Below the pieces are notes generated by a model. It worked only from the letters and a program-made list of their open reading frames with translations. It did no database searches and was not told the origin of the DNA. Positions 18,334 through 27,130 of a DNA stretch of 64,000 bases are shown piece by piece. Position 1 is the stretch's first letter, and the number at the start of each line of letters is the position of its first letter. Position numbers and translations under genes: made by a program. Source of the stretch: Haloplanus rubicundus (GTDB lineage: Archaea > Halobacteriota > Halobacteria > Halobacteriales > Haloferacaceae); the NCBI RefSeq assembly GCF_003342675.1, contig NZ_CP031147.1, forward strand, positions 124,001-188,000, in the 5' to 3' direction.

Positions 18334-20492
18334 CAGTCACTCACCTCGCGCGGCGTCGCGGGCGCCTGCTGACACAGTGTTTCCAGGAGTTCCACCTCCT
18401 GCTGCATCGACTCATCATCCACAGCCGCCATCTCATCTGCGAGGTAGCTGCGAAGCTGGTCGAATCGCTCGGTATATCGATCAGGAACGACCAGCGGTAC
18501 GGACTCGCGCTCGTGCTGGCCACGCTGGTCGGGGAGCAACCAGTCGTCGACGCCAGTCGCAGCGTCAGCGCGATCGTGGAGGTCAGCCGCCCACGTCCGG
18601 AGTTCGCGAGCGTATCTAGCCAGCGCGACGGCCTTCCGGACGCCCTCATGGGCATATGTACCGGACTCGTTGGAAACGTCGACGGTGACGCGCTCGGTGT
18701 ACTCGCCACCGTCCCGTTCCGTCCACGAGGCGACCAGATCCAGATCGGCATCCTGGCTCGTCTGCTCGAGGCGGACGAGGACGACGCCGCCCCGAGCTTC
18801 GCCATCCTGCTTTGCGGAGGGGAACAGCGTCCCGACGTGCATCAAGCGGTCGGTCGCGGCGTCCGCGGACGGCGATCCGTGGACTGCCTCGATCTCGTAG
18901 CCGTCCGCGTCGAGATCGAGGTTCAGGTCGTACACCAGCGGGGTGACCATGTAGTCGAACTCCTCGCCCAGCCGACGCTCGAACTCCGCGGTCGAGTGGA
19001 CGAAGTAGTGATTCGCCCCGCGGATGCCCGACAGGGTGTCCGCCAGCTCCGCATTCGCATCCAGCCCCATGCCGATGAACGTCGTGTGGACACCCTCGGC
19101 GGCCGCGTCCGCGAACAGCTGCGTGAGTTCGCTGTCCCCCGTCGTCCCCGTGTTCGGCATCATGTCGGTCATAAAGACGACACGGCGCTCGACGTCAGGA
19201 CTGGGCGTCCCGTCGACCAACATGTCGACGGCCGCCTCGAATCCGTCCGCGAGGTTCGTACTGCCGCCAGCAGCGATCTCGCGGATGTGGCGACGGATCG
19301 CCGGCATGTCAGTCGTTCCGACGTCACGGAGCGGCTTCGCGACGTGGGCGCGGTGGTTGTAGAGGACGACGCCCAAGCGGTCCTCGGCGTGGAGCTGCTC
19401 GGTGAGCGCGCACAGCGACTGAGTTGCCGCTTCGAGTTTCGTCGCCGCATCGTCCTCGGCCTCGCGCTTGCGCCCGTGTTCGTCGTAGTAGTACGCGTCG
19501 AAGGAGCTGTCCATCGACCCAGAGACATCAAGGACGGCGACGAGATCCAGCCGCGGCCGCTCGAACTCGTCGACCGAGAGCGTCGAATTCAGCCCGACCG
19601 ACAGGTAGCGCTCGGTCTCCCCACTGATCGGGTGGTCGCTCACGGCGGCCGCGTAGCGCGGTGCGAACAGGGCCTCGGACTCGGTCCGCGTGCCCGTCTC
19701 GAAGTGATAGTCGTAGAACAGCCCCTCGTCGCTGATCGCCTCCGGCTGTGGCGTATACCCGTTCGCGACGTTTTCCCGAAAGTTGGCCACGTCTTTCGCC
19801 CCGCCAGCGGCGAGTCCGACTGTCTCCGGGCTCGCCATGTCCGCACTTGCTGGCGCCGGTGATGCACTCTCCATCACCTGGTTTTCGAGCATCTGATCGG
19901 CCTCGGCGGTCTCCCGAAGTTCGTACGCGTCGACGTGGTGCCCACAGGACTCACAGACGTAGTCGGGTGGGGTGACCGACCTGTCGTCGTCCATCGGCAT
20001 CCAGTCGTCGACGAGCGAGCGGTCCTCCCGAACGCGACGAACAGTCGCTCTGGCATCGATTATTCCGAACGGTTCGTCGAGAGAGAGCTGTGACGCGGCT
20101 TGCGTGACGGCTGCTCCAGCTGCATCGACGACCTGTCCTGGTCGAAGCCGTCCTCCGCAATCAGGGCACTCTGGACCGATGTCGTCTCCTGAGGAGACGG
20201 GAACCGCGCCCAGCAGCCCCGAGATGCAGTGGGTTGCCCCGATTTTCAGGCTCTGGAGTGCCTCGCTGTCAGGTGTGGCAAGTACCGTGAACTGCCGCCC
20301 CGATTGATCGGCGACCAGCAAGCGGTGGACGTGTTCTCCGTCGCAGTCGATGGCTTCCCGGGTGATGAATTCGACTGCGATATCGTGACGCTTCCCATCC
20401 TCTATGTCCGCGTACGTCGTATCCATAGTGTCTGTTTGGCCTGCCATTCCCCGGGCAGCCAGCGGGTAATTGACGACGGTGTGTTCGTTCAT
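18333..20492 (-). CDS. von Willebrand factor A protein with N-terminal zinc-ribbon region
   Basis: 719 aa; the first gene of the long minus-strand run. Residues 30-100 look like a small beta-rich domain, followed by two CX2C pairs (CPDCGGRL, about 124, and CESCGHHV, about 180) likely to bind zinc. The vWA domain begins near 308 with the MIDAS motif AVLDVSGSMDSS; the Thr (GGSTNLADGF) and Asp (FMTDMMPN) MIDAS positions follow. A C-terminal region of about 200 aa is mixed and helical. vWA proteins bind partners through a metal, often with AAA+ or HEAT proteins. No signal peptide or membrane segment, so cytoplasmic. Alternative starts at residues 16 and 23 exist. Confidence 0.82.
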   Translation of the reverse strand: MNEHTVVNYPLAARGMAGQTDTMDTTYADIEDGKRHDIAVEFITREAIDCDGEHVHRLLVADQSGRQFTVLATPDSEALQSLKIGATHCISGLLGAVPVSSGDDIGPECPDCGGRLRPGQVVDAAGAAVTQAASQLSLDEPFGIIDARATVRRVREDRSLVDDWMPMDDDRSVTPPDYVCESCGHHVDAYELRETAEADQMLENQVMESASPAPASADMASPETVGLAAGGAKDVANFRENVANGYTPQPEAISDEGLFYDYHFETGTRTESEALFAPRYAAAVSDHPISGETERYLSVGLNSTLSVDEFERPRLDLVAVLDVSGSMDSSFDAYYYDEHGRKREAEDDAATKLEAATQSLCALTEQLHAEDRLGVVLYNHRAHVAKPLRDVGTTDMPAIRRHIREIAAGGSTNLADGFEAAVDMLVDGTPSPDVERRVVFMTDMMPNTGTTGDSELTQLFADAAAEGVHTTFIGMGLDANAELADTLSGIRGANHYFVHSTAEFERRLGEEFDYMVTPLVYDLNLDLDADGYEIEAVHGSPSADAATDRLMHVGTLFPSAKQDGEARGGVVLVRLEQTSQDADLDLVASWTERDGGEYTERVTVDVSNESGTYAHEGVRKAVALARYARELRTWAADLHDRADAATGVDDWLLPDQRGQHERESVPLVVPDRYTERFDQLRSYLADEMAAVDDESMQQEVELLETLCQQAPATPREVSD

Positions 20493-20764
20493 CCCGGAAA
20501 CGAGAGGGAGTAACCACCATCACGATGCGTCTTTTTCCACCTTCACACTCACCAGTGTGCGCCAAGATGGGATAAATCCTTCGCCAATAAGCAAGATAGA
20601 GCAGATGTTAGATGATAAAGGCCCATCATAGTGTTCTTTGTAGGGTGTTTGGTGGAATACTATACTCTGGAGGATGGATTATTAGTATGTAACCGCCTCT
20701 ATACTGTTGAGTATTGAGTCGAAACAATCATTGCGAAGGACCCCGAGGATTAGTCAACAAACCC
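20493..20764. promoter_or_regulatory. Divergent intergenic region
   Basis: About 270 bp between the vWA gene (minus) and the DUF4143-type ATPase gene (plus). It is clearly more AT-rich than the flanking genes, especially 20570-20715, as expected for promoters in both directions. Several TATA-like stretches are visible (for example around 20660-20690), but no single start site can be assigned. No open frame of note. Confidence 0.45.
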
Positions 20765-22330
20765 ATGCCTATCGACGCTGGTGACGCTCTCGTCCGGGCG
20801 CTTCACGACCATAATCCGTGGTGGGAACACGGGACAGAAGCATTCTCACTCCCGGCACGGCAAAAGAGCGATTTCTATCATCTCGCCCGTCCCGACGAGT
20901 CCGGCAGCCAGTTCGAGGACCAACCGCTTCTCGCCCTCGTTGGACGGCGGGGCGTCGGGAAAACCACGCTCCTCAACCAGTTCATTCACCATCGCATCGA
21001 GGCTGGCGACGATCCGGAACGATTCCTCTATCTTCCCTTCGACGCCGACCCGCTCTACCAACTCCAATCGGACGAACAGCTGCGACGCGCAGTTCGGTAC
21101 TACGAGAGCAGGGTTCTCGGCCGCATCGAAGCAGACCACCCACACTTCATCCTCATCGACGACGTCCACCAGATCGAGCATCCGAACAAGCCGACCATCG
21201 ACGGGTGGGGCGTCCCCGTCGCAGAATTGCTCGAGGACGTCCCGGGACGACACGTCGTCGTGACTGCTAGCGCCGGCATCCAGATCGAACGGGAACTCGA
21301 AAGCGTCGCGATGCCGGCCGAAGACTACGATGTTCAGCCCATTCTCCCCGAGAAGTTCCGGGACTACCTCTTCACGCTATATCCAGATCTTGAGGAAGAA
21401 GACACTCGCGTGAGCCCCACCTCGCTGCGAACCGGAGAGAACAGCCTGCCAGCGGCTCTCCAGAGTGGCGAGATCGAGTCACTCGTCGCAGAGCTTCGAC
21501 AGAAGTACGAGAAGGTTGCAGACGTCGAACGACGCATCCAGTCACAGGTCGTCGACTATCTCGCGATGGGTGGGACCATCAGCTACGACCTTGACGGCGC
21601 CGCCGAGTCGGCAGCGGACCTGACGGCAGATGACTACGTGCAGCTGCGCGAGGACGTTCGCGATGCCCTCTACCAGGAGGTCCCCGGCTTCGAATCGATT
21701 CAGACGATCGCGGATCTCGAACGCCTCTGCGCGCTCGCCGCCCGGAACCGAGGAACTGAGCCGTTCCGGTATCAGGACCTCGTCGAACTGTTCGACGTCG
21801 ACCGGCGGACGATCGCCGATAGCTACCTTCCCGCGCTGGCAGAGCTGTACCTGTTAACCGGCGTTACCGAGTACGACAACAGCCGCCCCCGGTCGGTGCA
21901 ACTCTACCTCCGTGACACAGGGCTAGTGACCGCGCTCGCCGACGGCGACGCCTCAACCGTCCGAAACGATTTTGACCGCGAGGCCGACCTGGCCCGCGTC
22001 GCGGCGTTCGACCACACGATGCGGTTCGCCTACGGGATCAACGCCATCCAGGGCAATGACGAGACGCCCGCCGTCCAGTACTGGCGCGGGCGAGAGGGTG
22101 AGGTCGACTTCGTCTTCGAGGTGGACGGAACCCCCGTCCCGATCGGCCTAGCGTATCGGTCACGCGAGCGGGAGGAGTCACTCGAAGCCGTTCGAGAATT
22201 CAAAGAAGCGTACGATGTGCCACTTGGATTCCTCCTCGCTGGTGATACGGTTCGAGGCAGACAACCTATTGAAGATCTCGGTGATGGAATCGTCCAACTT
22301 CCGTACTGGTTGTACTTGCTCCTATGTTAG
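20765..22330 (+). CDS. AAA_14/DUF4143-type ATPase
   Basis: 521 aa from ATG 20765 (MPIDAGDALVRAL). Walker A LVGRRGVGKTTLLNQF (about 58-73), Walker B HFILIDDVHQIE (about 127), and a helical region are followed by the DUF4143 C-terminal domain, where VQYWRGREGEVDFVFEVDG (about 437-455) is the usual nuclease-like strand pair. The EVK that normally follows reads IGLAYR, so the catalytic Lys of the PD-(D/E)XK-like core seems lost. Such ATPases are widespread in archaea, often mobile. It is divergent from the vWA operon; an insertion sequence end begins directly after its stop. Confidence 0.82.
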   Translation: MPIDAGDALVRALHDHNPWWEHGTEAFSLPARQKSDFYHLARPDESGSQFEDQPLLALVGRRGVGKTTLLNQFIHHRIEAGDDPERFLYLPFDADPLYQLQSDEQLRRAVRYYESRVLGRIEADHPHFILIDDVHQIEHPNKPTIDGWGVPVAELLEDVPGRHVVVTASAGIQIERELESVAMPAEDYDVQPILPEKFRDYLFTLYPDLEEEDTRVSPTSLRTGENSLPAALQSGEIESLVAELRQKYEKVADVERRIQSQVVDYLAMGGTISYDLDGAAESAADLTADDYVQLREDVRDALYQEVPGFESIQTIADLERLCALAARNRGTEPFRYQDLVELFDVDRRTIADSYLPALAELYLLTGVTEYDNSRPRSVQLYLRDTGLVTALADGDASTVRNDFDREADLARVAAFDHTMRFAYGINAIQGNDETPAVQYWRGREGEVDFVFEVDGTPVPIGLAYRSREREESLEAVREFKEAYDVPLGFLLAGDTVRGRQPIEDLGDGIVQLPYWLYLLLC

Positions 22331-22339
22331 CTTCTCCCT

Positions 22340-22712
22340 GATATCCTCCCACGGCTAGCCGTGGAGTTCCCCCACTGGGGGTTGAATCCACGGACACGAA
22401 GAGGTTCGCAGGTTCGTCGTCACGCTGGACGATGAACCGCGTTTCGGGCCGTGCCAGTACGGCCCCCGCCTCAGACAGCGGTTTCAAGAACTTGCCCAAG
22501 GCTCGTTTACCGATATTCAGCGCATCGGTCTTGTCCGCAGTGCCGTCCAGCCCACACTCAGGATACTCGACCCGCCCCTGCGACTTTCGGACACCTTCAG
22601 CGGCACAGCGGTTGCACGTTTTCGACATGTCGTACTCCTCAATCAACTGTACGTTGATGCCCGTGTCGTGGGCCTTGTACCCGATGTAGTTGAGCAGGCG
22701 GGCGAACGGCAT
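22340..22712 (-). pseudogene. tnpB: TnpB C-terminal remnant (IS200/IS605 family)
   Basis: The translated minus strand gives the end of a TnpB RNA-guided nuclease: LIEEYDMSKTCNRC and VEYPECGLDGTADKTDALNI hold the RuvC-III/zinc-finger part (CX2C...C) and the final catalytic Asp in DALNIGKRAL. The second CX2C pair is damaged (YPEC). Everything upstream of about base 22712 (most of the RuvC domain and the N-terminus) is missing; a different gene tail begins at 22731. The open frame formally runs on through the terminal hairpins to 22266. It cannot be active. Typical length of the family is about 400 aa; about 115 remain. Confidence 0.8.
22349..22381 (-). repeat. Terminal hairpins of an IS200/IS605-family element
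   Basis: A perfect palindrome CCACGGCTAGCCGTGG (22349-22364) is followed by CCCCCACTGGGGG (22369-22381). This pair of hairpins just beyond a TnpB C-terminus is the usual right end of haloarchaeal IS200/IS605-type elements, and in active elements is also the 3' end of the TnpB guide RNA. It starts 18 bp after the stop of the ATPase gene, which places the insertion point there. Confidence 0.65.
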
Positions 22713-22730
22713 CTTGTGGGTCTTGTCGTT

Positions 22731-22976
22731 GCCTTACCGTCCTTTGTCGTTGTCCTTGCGAATCCCGCCGAGGTCATCGAGACGTACTCGGTCGGCAACC
22801 TCGACTACCTGCGGGCCTCCGTCGAGGACATCGGCGCCAAGACCGTCTGCATCGACGACGTGGAGATCGAGCGAAAGCAGGACCCACTCGACGCGCTCGA
22901 ACCGGCAACGGCCACCCTCTTCTCGGTACCCACTGGATCGAATAGTATCCGGATGGACGGATTCGCGGCAAAATAG
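22731..22976 (+). pseudogene. C-terminal fragment of an unrecognised gene
   Basis: Reading ALPSFVVVLANPAEVIETYS onward to a TAG stop gives 81 codons with strong haloarchaeal codon use (GTC, GAG, GAC) and an acidic composition, but no start and no upstream continuation: the sequence to its left belongs to the TnpB remnant on the other strand. It is therefore probably the tail of a gene cut by the insertion and a later deletion. No domain recognised. Confidence 0.45.
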
Positions 22977-23433
22977 TCCGATCCGGAACAGCGCTCGTGT
23001 CTCCACTCAGCCGGCTTTCCCTATCGGGTGGTTGCCTATACGGAGCCAGTGACTGAGCGTGTCACCGGATCGGCGTCGACTGAACGAGGCCGTGTTCCGG
23101 CTGTCAGTAGCGGTCTCGGCGCGAAAAATTGCGTGATCCCGTCGCGTCTCTTCCCGGATCGGAGCGATTCACTGGGGGTATACGCGATGTTTGAGTAGTC
23201 CCGGGCAGCGGTGACTCTCCGAGGTTCGAATCTTAGGCTCAATCAGAAGTCACTTTAAGAATCTCTGATTCGCTTTGGCAGAGAATTCATCCAGTCTGTT
23301 TGAAGATTAAAGAAGTGAGATGATATGTATTCCACTTATATAGACAGCACAACGTTTGCCGCGGCCGCTGAACGGTACTATAGATATATTGGATATAGCA
23401 ACGTTGAAACAGCTGTTAGCGTAAGACACATCG
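22977..23433. other. Intergenic stretch without a recognised gene
   Basis: No open frame with convincing coding character on either strand. It contains the first copy of an imperfect 40-bp direct repeat (23196-23235) and becomes AT-rich from about 23240, where the promoter of the GIY-YIG gene is expected. Confidence 0.5.
23196..23235 (+). repeat. Imperfect direct repeat, copy 1 (tRNA T-arm-like core)
   Basis: 40 bp beginning TAGTCCCGGG and ending GAGGTTCGAATCTTA. It matches 24856-24895 at 31 of 40 positions by eye. The GGTTCGAATC core resembles a tRNA T-arm, the usual target of archaeal integrases, but the flanking bases do not fold into a full tRNA. Confidence 0.5.
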
Positions 23434-24780
23434 ATGGAATCGGCGCTCTGGAAACTAGAGGAGAATGCGATTCGCTCGCACACTACGGAGAAATTACGAG
23501 ACTTTACAGTAGATTCTGAAGGTGATTTCTTTGTTTATGTCTTAGAATGCGAATCAGAAGTCAATCTACAGCGGGAAATAGAAGACTACGATGGCCAGAA
23601 AATTGAGGAAACCCTGGAAGATGGAGAGAATGCATGGATAAATTATCCTGCCACAATCCGCCCTCCAATCGGTGATCACCACTCTAACTTCCCGAAATGG
23701 GTCGAACAAGCTGTAGAAGCAGACGAAGTTTACTACGTCGGTCAAACATCGGATCCGGTAGATAGAATTGCTGCGCACGCAACGGCTAGCGACCGCTCGG
23801 CTTATGCGAGCCGCTTATTCCCGCCGGTTTCAATCACGCACATAGAACGAGTTCAAAGCAGGAATAGGGCCCAAGCCTTGGAGGATACCATCGCTCAGTT
23901 CATCAGCTTCGGCTGTGAAATCGAAAGTGAAAATTACTCCGGTTACGGGAAAGTACCGGAAGAAATCCATAGTAGGCTAAAACGATTCGCTAACCCAGAC
24001 GGCCCGAATTTGGAGATAGCCAACGGGCGAAATTTGGCTGCATTTCATTCAGCACCAGACAACCGCTGGACTACCGCACTCCTTTACAAGCTTACTGAAA
24101 TTCCGGATCCGATAGCACCTTGGGACACACACAAAGAATATGATGGCTTCCCGATCGAAAAATCGATCGTAGTGGATTGGTATCTGAAATCTCTGGAATT
24201 CATCGCAGAGCATGCTACATCCTTCCAATACCAAGAGGATCTTCTTTTATCTCAAATTGTCGAATTTGAGGAGTGGCTAGAAGCCTCAGAAAGCTATCCA
24301 CAGCGTGGCGATCCAGAAGAAGAGTATTGGAATGCCGACGAAGGAATTGAATCGATCGAAGAGGGGAAAGAGTATTTCGAGCAGCTAAAAGAAATCGGTC
24401 AGAAACTAGTCGTAGAACCGTTTCTAATCGAATATCGTAAGAAAACTCGGGAATTGCATTCAGAGCCGCTACGATTTGCTTACAGCGAGAAGACACCCAA
24501 TATCGAAGCGAATTCTGGTTCGGATAGTGCCCCCAACCAGAGTCCTTCAACAAAGCCAACACCGAATCAGGAATCAGTTTCGCTATCTGGAGAAGAACGG
24601 AAGCGTCTGAAAGACGTGATCCAAATGTCACCCACATCAAACGGCGAACTTCAGGACCACTGGAACCTTCAGGAGAGTGCAGATGTATATTATTATTTGG
24701 AGGACCACTTTTCAGAGTGGTATTATCGTGACTCAGATAGCATGATCCGAGCGGCTGACGACGCAGAGGATCAAATATAG
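23434..24780 (+). CDS. GIY-YIG-type nuclease with C-terminal helical domain
   Basis: 448 aa from ATG 23434. FFVYVLECE (about 32-40) and, after an insertion of about 60 residues, VYYVGQTSDPVDRIAAHA (about 99-116) form the GIY-YIG core, followed by the expected Glu in QALEDTIAQF. The long insertion between the two motifs is unusual. The rest is helical; the last 70 residues (SGEERKRLKDVIQ onward) look like a winged-helix unit. GIY-YIG nucleases cut DNA in repair, homing or restriction. The gene is AT-richer than its surroundings and is flanked by imperfect direct repeats, both signs of transfer. Confidence 0.65.
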   Translation: MESALWKLEENAIRSHTTEKLRDFTVDSEGDFFVYVLECESEVNLQREIEDYDGQKIEETLEDGENAWINYPATIRPPIGDHHSNFPKWVEQAVEADEVYYVGQTSDPVDRIAAHATASDRSAYASRLFPPVSITHIERVQSRNRAQALEDTIAQFISFGCEIESENYSGYGKVPEEIHSRLKRFANPDGPNLEIANGRNLAAFHSAPDNRWTTALLYKLTEIPDPIAPWDTHKEYDGFPIEKSIVVDWYLKSLEFIAEHATSFQYQEDLLLSQIVEFEEWLEASESYPQRGDPEEEYWNADEGIESIEEGKEYFEQLKEIGQKLVVEPFLIEYRKKTRELHSEPLRFAYSEKTPNIEANSGSDSAPNQSPSTKPTPNQESVSLSGEERKRLKDVIQMSPTSNGELQDHWNLQESADVYYYLEDHFSEWYYRDSDSMIRAADDAEDQI

Positions 24781-24855
24781 AGTTCTGGTGGCTATTCCAC
24801 AGGGGCGATAAAACACGGAATAACCGGTTAATTGGGATTCGTAACAAAATGGGGA

Positions 24856-24895
24856 TAGTCTCGGGTAACAGTGAAATTCGGAGGTTTGAATCTTA
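24856..24895 (+). repeat. Imperfect direct repeat, copy 2
   Basis: 40 bp beginning TAGTCTCGGG and ending GAGGTTTGAATCTTA, the partner of 23196-23235. The two copies enclose about 1.66 kb that holds only the GIY-YIG gene. Copy 2 is followed within 45 bp by the left end of an IS5-like element. Confidence 0.5.
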
Positions 24896-24938
24896 CAGAG
24901 ACACCGAACTGCATTTGTTCTCCGATTTAGAACCATGT

Positions 24939-25809
24939 GGCCCTGTTGAAATCCTCAGAGAGTTACGGTTTGCCCGGTAGTCTGACCGGATGGAAGCCCT
25001 TCCGAAGTCTCGGTTACTCCAATTCGTCGAGCAACCAATACAGTTGGCTCGGCGAACTGTCTCTCGTTACTCCTCGAAGTTCTCAAAATGGCGGTACACG
25101 CTTCATCAACATATCGTCCTCCTTTGCCTCAAGATTCAAAAGAATACGCCGTACCGGACGCTTTGTGACGAACTTATCGAGATGCCACGGATTCGGAGCG
25201 CCCTTGATCGTGAGGAAATCCCGTCTCCTTCGACGTTGTGTAAAGCGTTCAACCGCCTTGACATGGCAATTTGGCGGGTTCTTCTCAATCTCTCAGTCAC
25301 GCTTCTCCCGACCAACGGTGTCGTCGAGATCGATGCCTCTGGTTTTGATCGCAGTCATGCCTCGAAGTACTACACGAAGCGAACGAAGCTGACGATCCAG
25401 TAGTTGAAAGTTACACTTCTCGTGGACACAAGAGCGAATGCTATCCTTGATATCCACGTGACGACCACCAGAAAACACGATTCAAAGATCGTGCCGTCGC
25501 TCATCAAGCGAAACACCGGTTCGGTAGCAATTCTCTTCGGTGACAAGGGGTACGATGACCAGACAATTCGAGAGTTAGCCCGTGAAGATGATGTTCGTTC
25601 GTCATCAAGCATCGAAAATTCACGTCGCTCCACAAGACGTGGAACTTCCGGTTGGACGCCGACCTCTACGGGCAACGTAGTCAGAATGAGATGGTGAATT
25701 CTCGTATTAAACGGAATATGGCGCATTCGTCCGTTCACGACGCTGGTGGAAGCAGTTCCGTGAACTTGTGGTCGCCTGTATTATTCACAACGTTGACAAG
25801 GTACTCTGA
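24939..25809 (+). mobile_element. Decayed IS5-like insertion sequence
   Basis: The left end is taken as GGCCCTGTTGAAATCC (24939-24954), which has the look of the terminal repeat of haloarchaeal IS5-group elements. The right end is not certain: no clean inverse copy follows the transposase stop at 25809, although GATATTCAACTG near 25851 could be a worn match. The element carries one broken transposase gene. Confidence 0.6.
24990..25809 (+). pseudogene. IS5-like DDE transposase, interrupted
   Basis: Frame one reads MEALPKSRLLQFVEQ through VVEIDASGFDRSHASKYY (first catalytic Asp) and meets a TAG at 25401. The same frame continues LLVDTRANAILDIHVT and ILFGDKGYDD (second Asp). A frameshift follows near 25600-25630, and another near 25710, after which YGAFVRSRRWWKQFRE and CIIHNVDKVL end at TGA 25807. 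At least one stop and two frameshifts make it non-functional. Intact relatives are about 270-290 aa. Confidence 0.85.
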
Positions 25810-26305
25810 ACGTTAGATATAGACGGACAATATTTCGGATTGTCAGGCGGCTGATATTCAACTGTTTGTCATTCGACGCGGTGACGTTGTCCGCGGAGAA
25901 TCAGTATTGCACCAGCAATTCCGAGCAGCCACTGGGGTCCGACGACTGTTAGGCTCCGCTCTGTTCCCTGATGTTCCTGCACCACGGTTGGATAGACGAT
26001 GTAGTAAGATCAACTCGTGCCCGGCGTGCGGGGCGACAGACTTCTGTTGCTACGAGATACCCGAATAGGGAGTTCTGTCGAAATTCTCGGCAACTGAGAC
26101 GATCCCTTGCTGAATATAGAGGATGAAGTCAACGTAATAACTCGGAGCCATGGCCGTCTTCATAAGATCACTCTGATTGTTTGATTATATAGCCAAGAAT
26201 CATATCATATATTATAAGAAATATTTATGTATAGTAATGTCTGCTGGTTGTAATAATACGAGACGGCGCCCCAACCTATATGTCAAACCTTCTCATGCGT
26301 GTAAT
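25810..26305. other. Gene-poor stretch with decayed fragments
   Basis: No intact gene. On the minus strand 25869-26012 reads as a short hydrophobic protein tail (QWLLGIAGAILILRGQRHR then stop). On the plus strand a segment ending at 26066 reads INSCPACGATDFCCYEIPE before a stop, like the end of a zinc-ribbon protein. The two overlap, so at most one was coding. Bases 26170-26300 are very AT-rich and probably hold the promoter of the next gene. Confidence 0.35.
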
Positions 26306-26779
26306 ATGGCCAACAGCCAATCTTGGCGGACAGCAGAGTCACGGGAGGAATTTATACATGATCTCACGGAGGGTGCTCTCCACATATTGGAAAACGACTA
26401 TGACTTTGCAGGTATATTCGAAGGAACTGAATATAAAAATCTGTCAGACTTATATGATAGAAGTGCCTTGTATGGTAACCCACTAACCGATATAACTCAT
26501 ACCTCGCTTGAAGACAAGCCCGTGCCCAAAAATACTGTCGAATATCTCAAACAAGAGGATACTCTCTATGCGGGAGTGGCTAAAGCAACAAAATCGGGCG
26601 TGAAGCAGATGGCAACCAAAGTGGACCAATCTATAAGCGAATTTGGACCTGAACGCCTTTTCCAATATATGGCCGGAATTGCACGAACAATCTCCGATCA
26701 TATCGAAGTAAAACCGTGGATGAATAAGACTGACGCGATATTTTTTAATGACCCCACATACATTACTTCCGTGAATTAG
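26306..26779 (+). CDS. Hypothetical protein, 157 aa
   Basis: Start chosen at ATG 26306 (MANSQSWRTAESREEF); an in-frame ATG at 26237 would add 23 residues of unlikely composition. Acidic N-terminal half (SREEFIHDLTEGALHILENDYDF split at about 13-35) and a more basic, helical C-terminal half (VKQMATKVDQSISEFG). No membrane segment, no family recognised. Base composition is much more AT-rich than the surrounding genes, which points to foreign origin, perhaps viral. Confidence 0.5.
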   Translation: MANSQSWRTAESREEFIHDLTEGALHILENDYDFAGIFEGTEYKNLSDLYDRSALYGNPLTDITHTSLEDKPVPKNTVEYLKQEDTLYAGVAKATKSGVKQMATKVDQSISEFGPERLFQYMAGIARTISDHIEVKPWMNKTDAIFFNDPTYITSVN

Positions 26780-26910
26780 GATATCTTGTAGGCCGCTCTG
26801 TCCGGACTTGTGCTGCATATGCGCTCTGTATTCAGCACGACCACCGAAACCTATCACTAGTTGAGGGTTTCAACAAAATAGAATAGTTCTATGACATCCT
26901 CGTCGATATT

Positions 26911-27087
26911 CTATGTAGATCCGAATACAGCGACCAAGACAAGAATTGTACCGACGATTCCGAGTACGAACGCGACGATATCATAGGGCGGCACCTCTCC
27001 GAACAATGTCTCGAGAAGCAAGCCGATAAGAGTGACCTGAAGACTTTCTGTATGGTATCCACGTGCGATACTTACTCTGAAGACCAA
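26911..27087 (-). CDS. Possible small membrane protein or remnant
   Basis: 58 codons from a TTG at 27087, or the tail of a larger lost gene. Two hydrophobic stretches (VTLIGLLLETLFG and DIVAFVLGIVGTILVLVAVF) would span the membrane. No ATG start and no recognised family; an in-frame stop lies just upstream. Listed because the hydrophobic pattern is unlikely by chance. Confidence 0.3.
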   Translation of the reverse strand: MVFRVSIARGYHTESLQVTLIGLLLETLFGEVPPYDIVAFVLGIVGTILVLVAVFGST

Positions 27088-27130
27088 TCAAACAAGGGTA
27101 CGAGACTTGTTCTATGACAACCTCAAGGAT

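Noticed and set aside
18060-19862. 600-codon open frame antisense to the vWA gene
   Set aside because: Arg/His-rich, with no domain; it is the GC-driven shadow of the vWA gene, which has clear MIDAS motifs and operon context.
22668-22976. 102-codon plus-strand frame as an intact gene
   Set aside because: Its first 20 codons are antisense to the TnpB remnant; only the part from 22731 looks coding, so it is a fragment.
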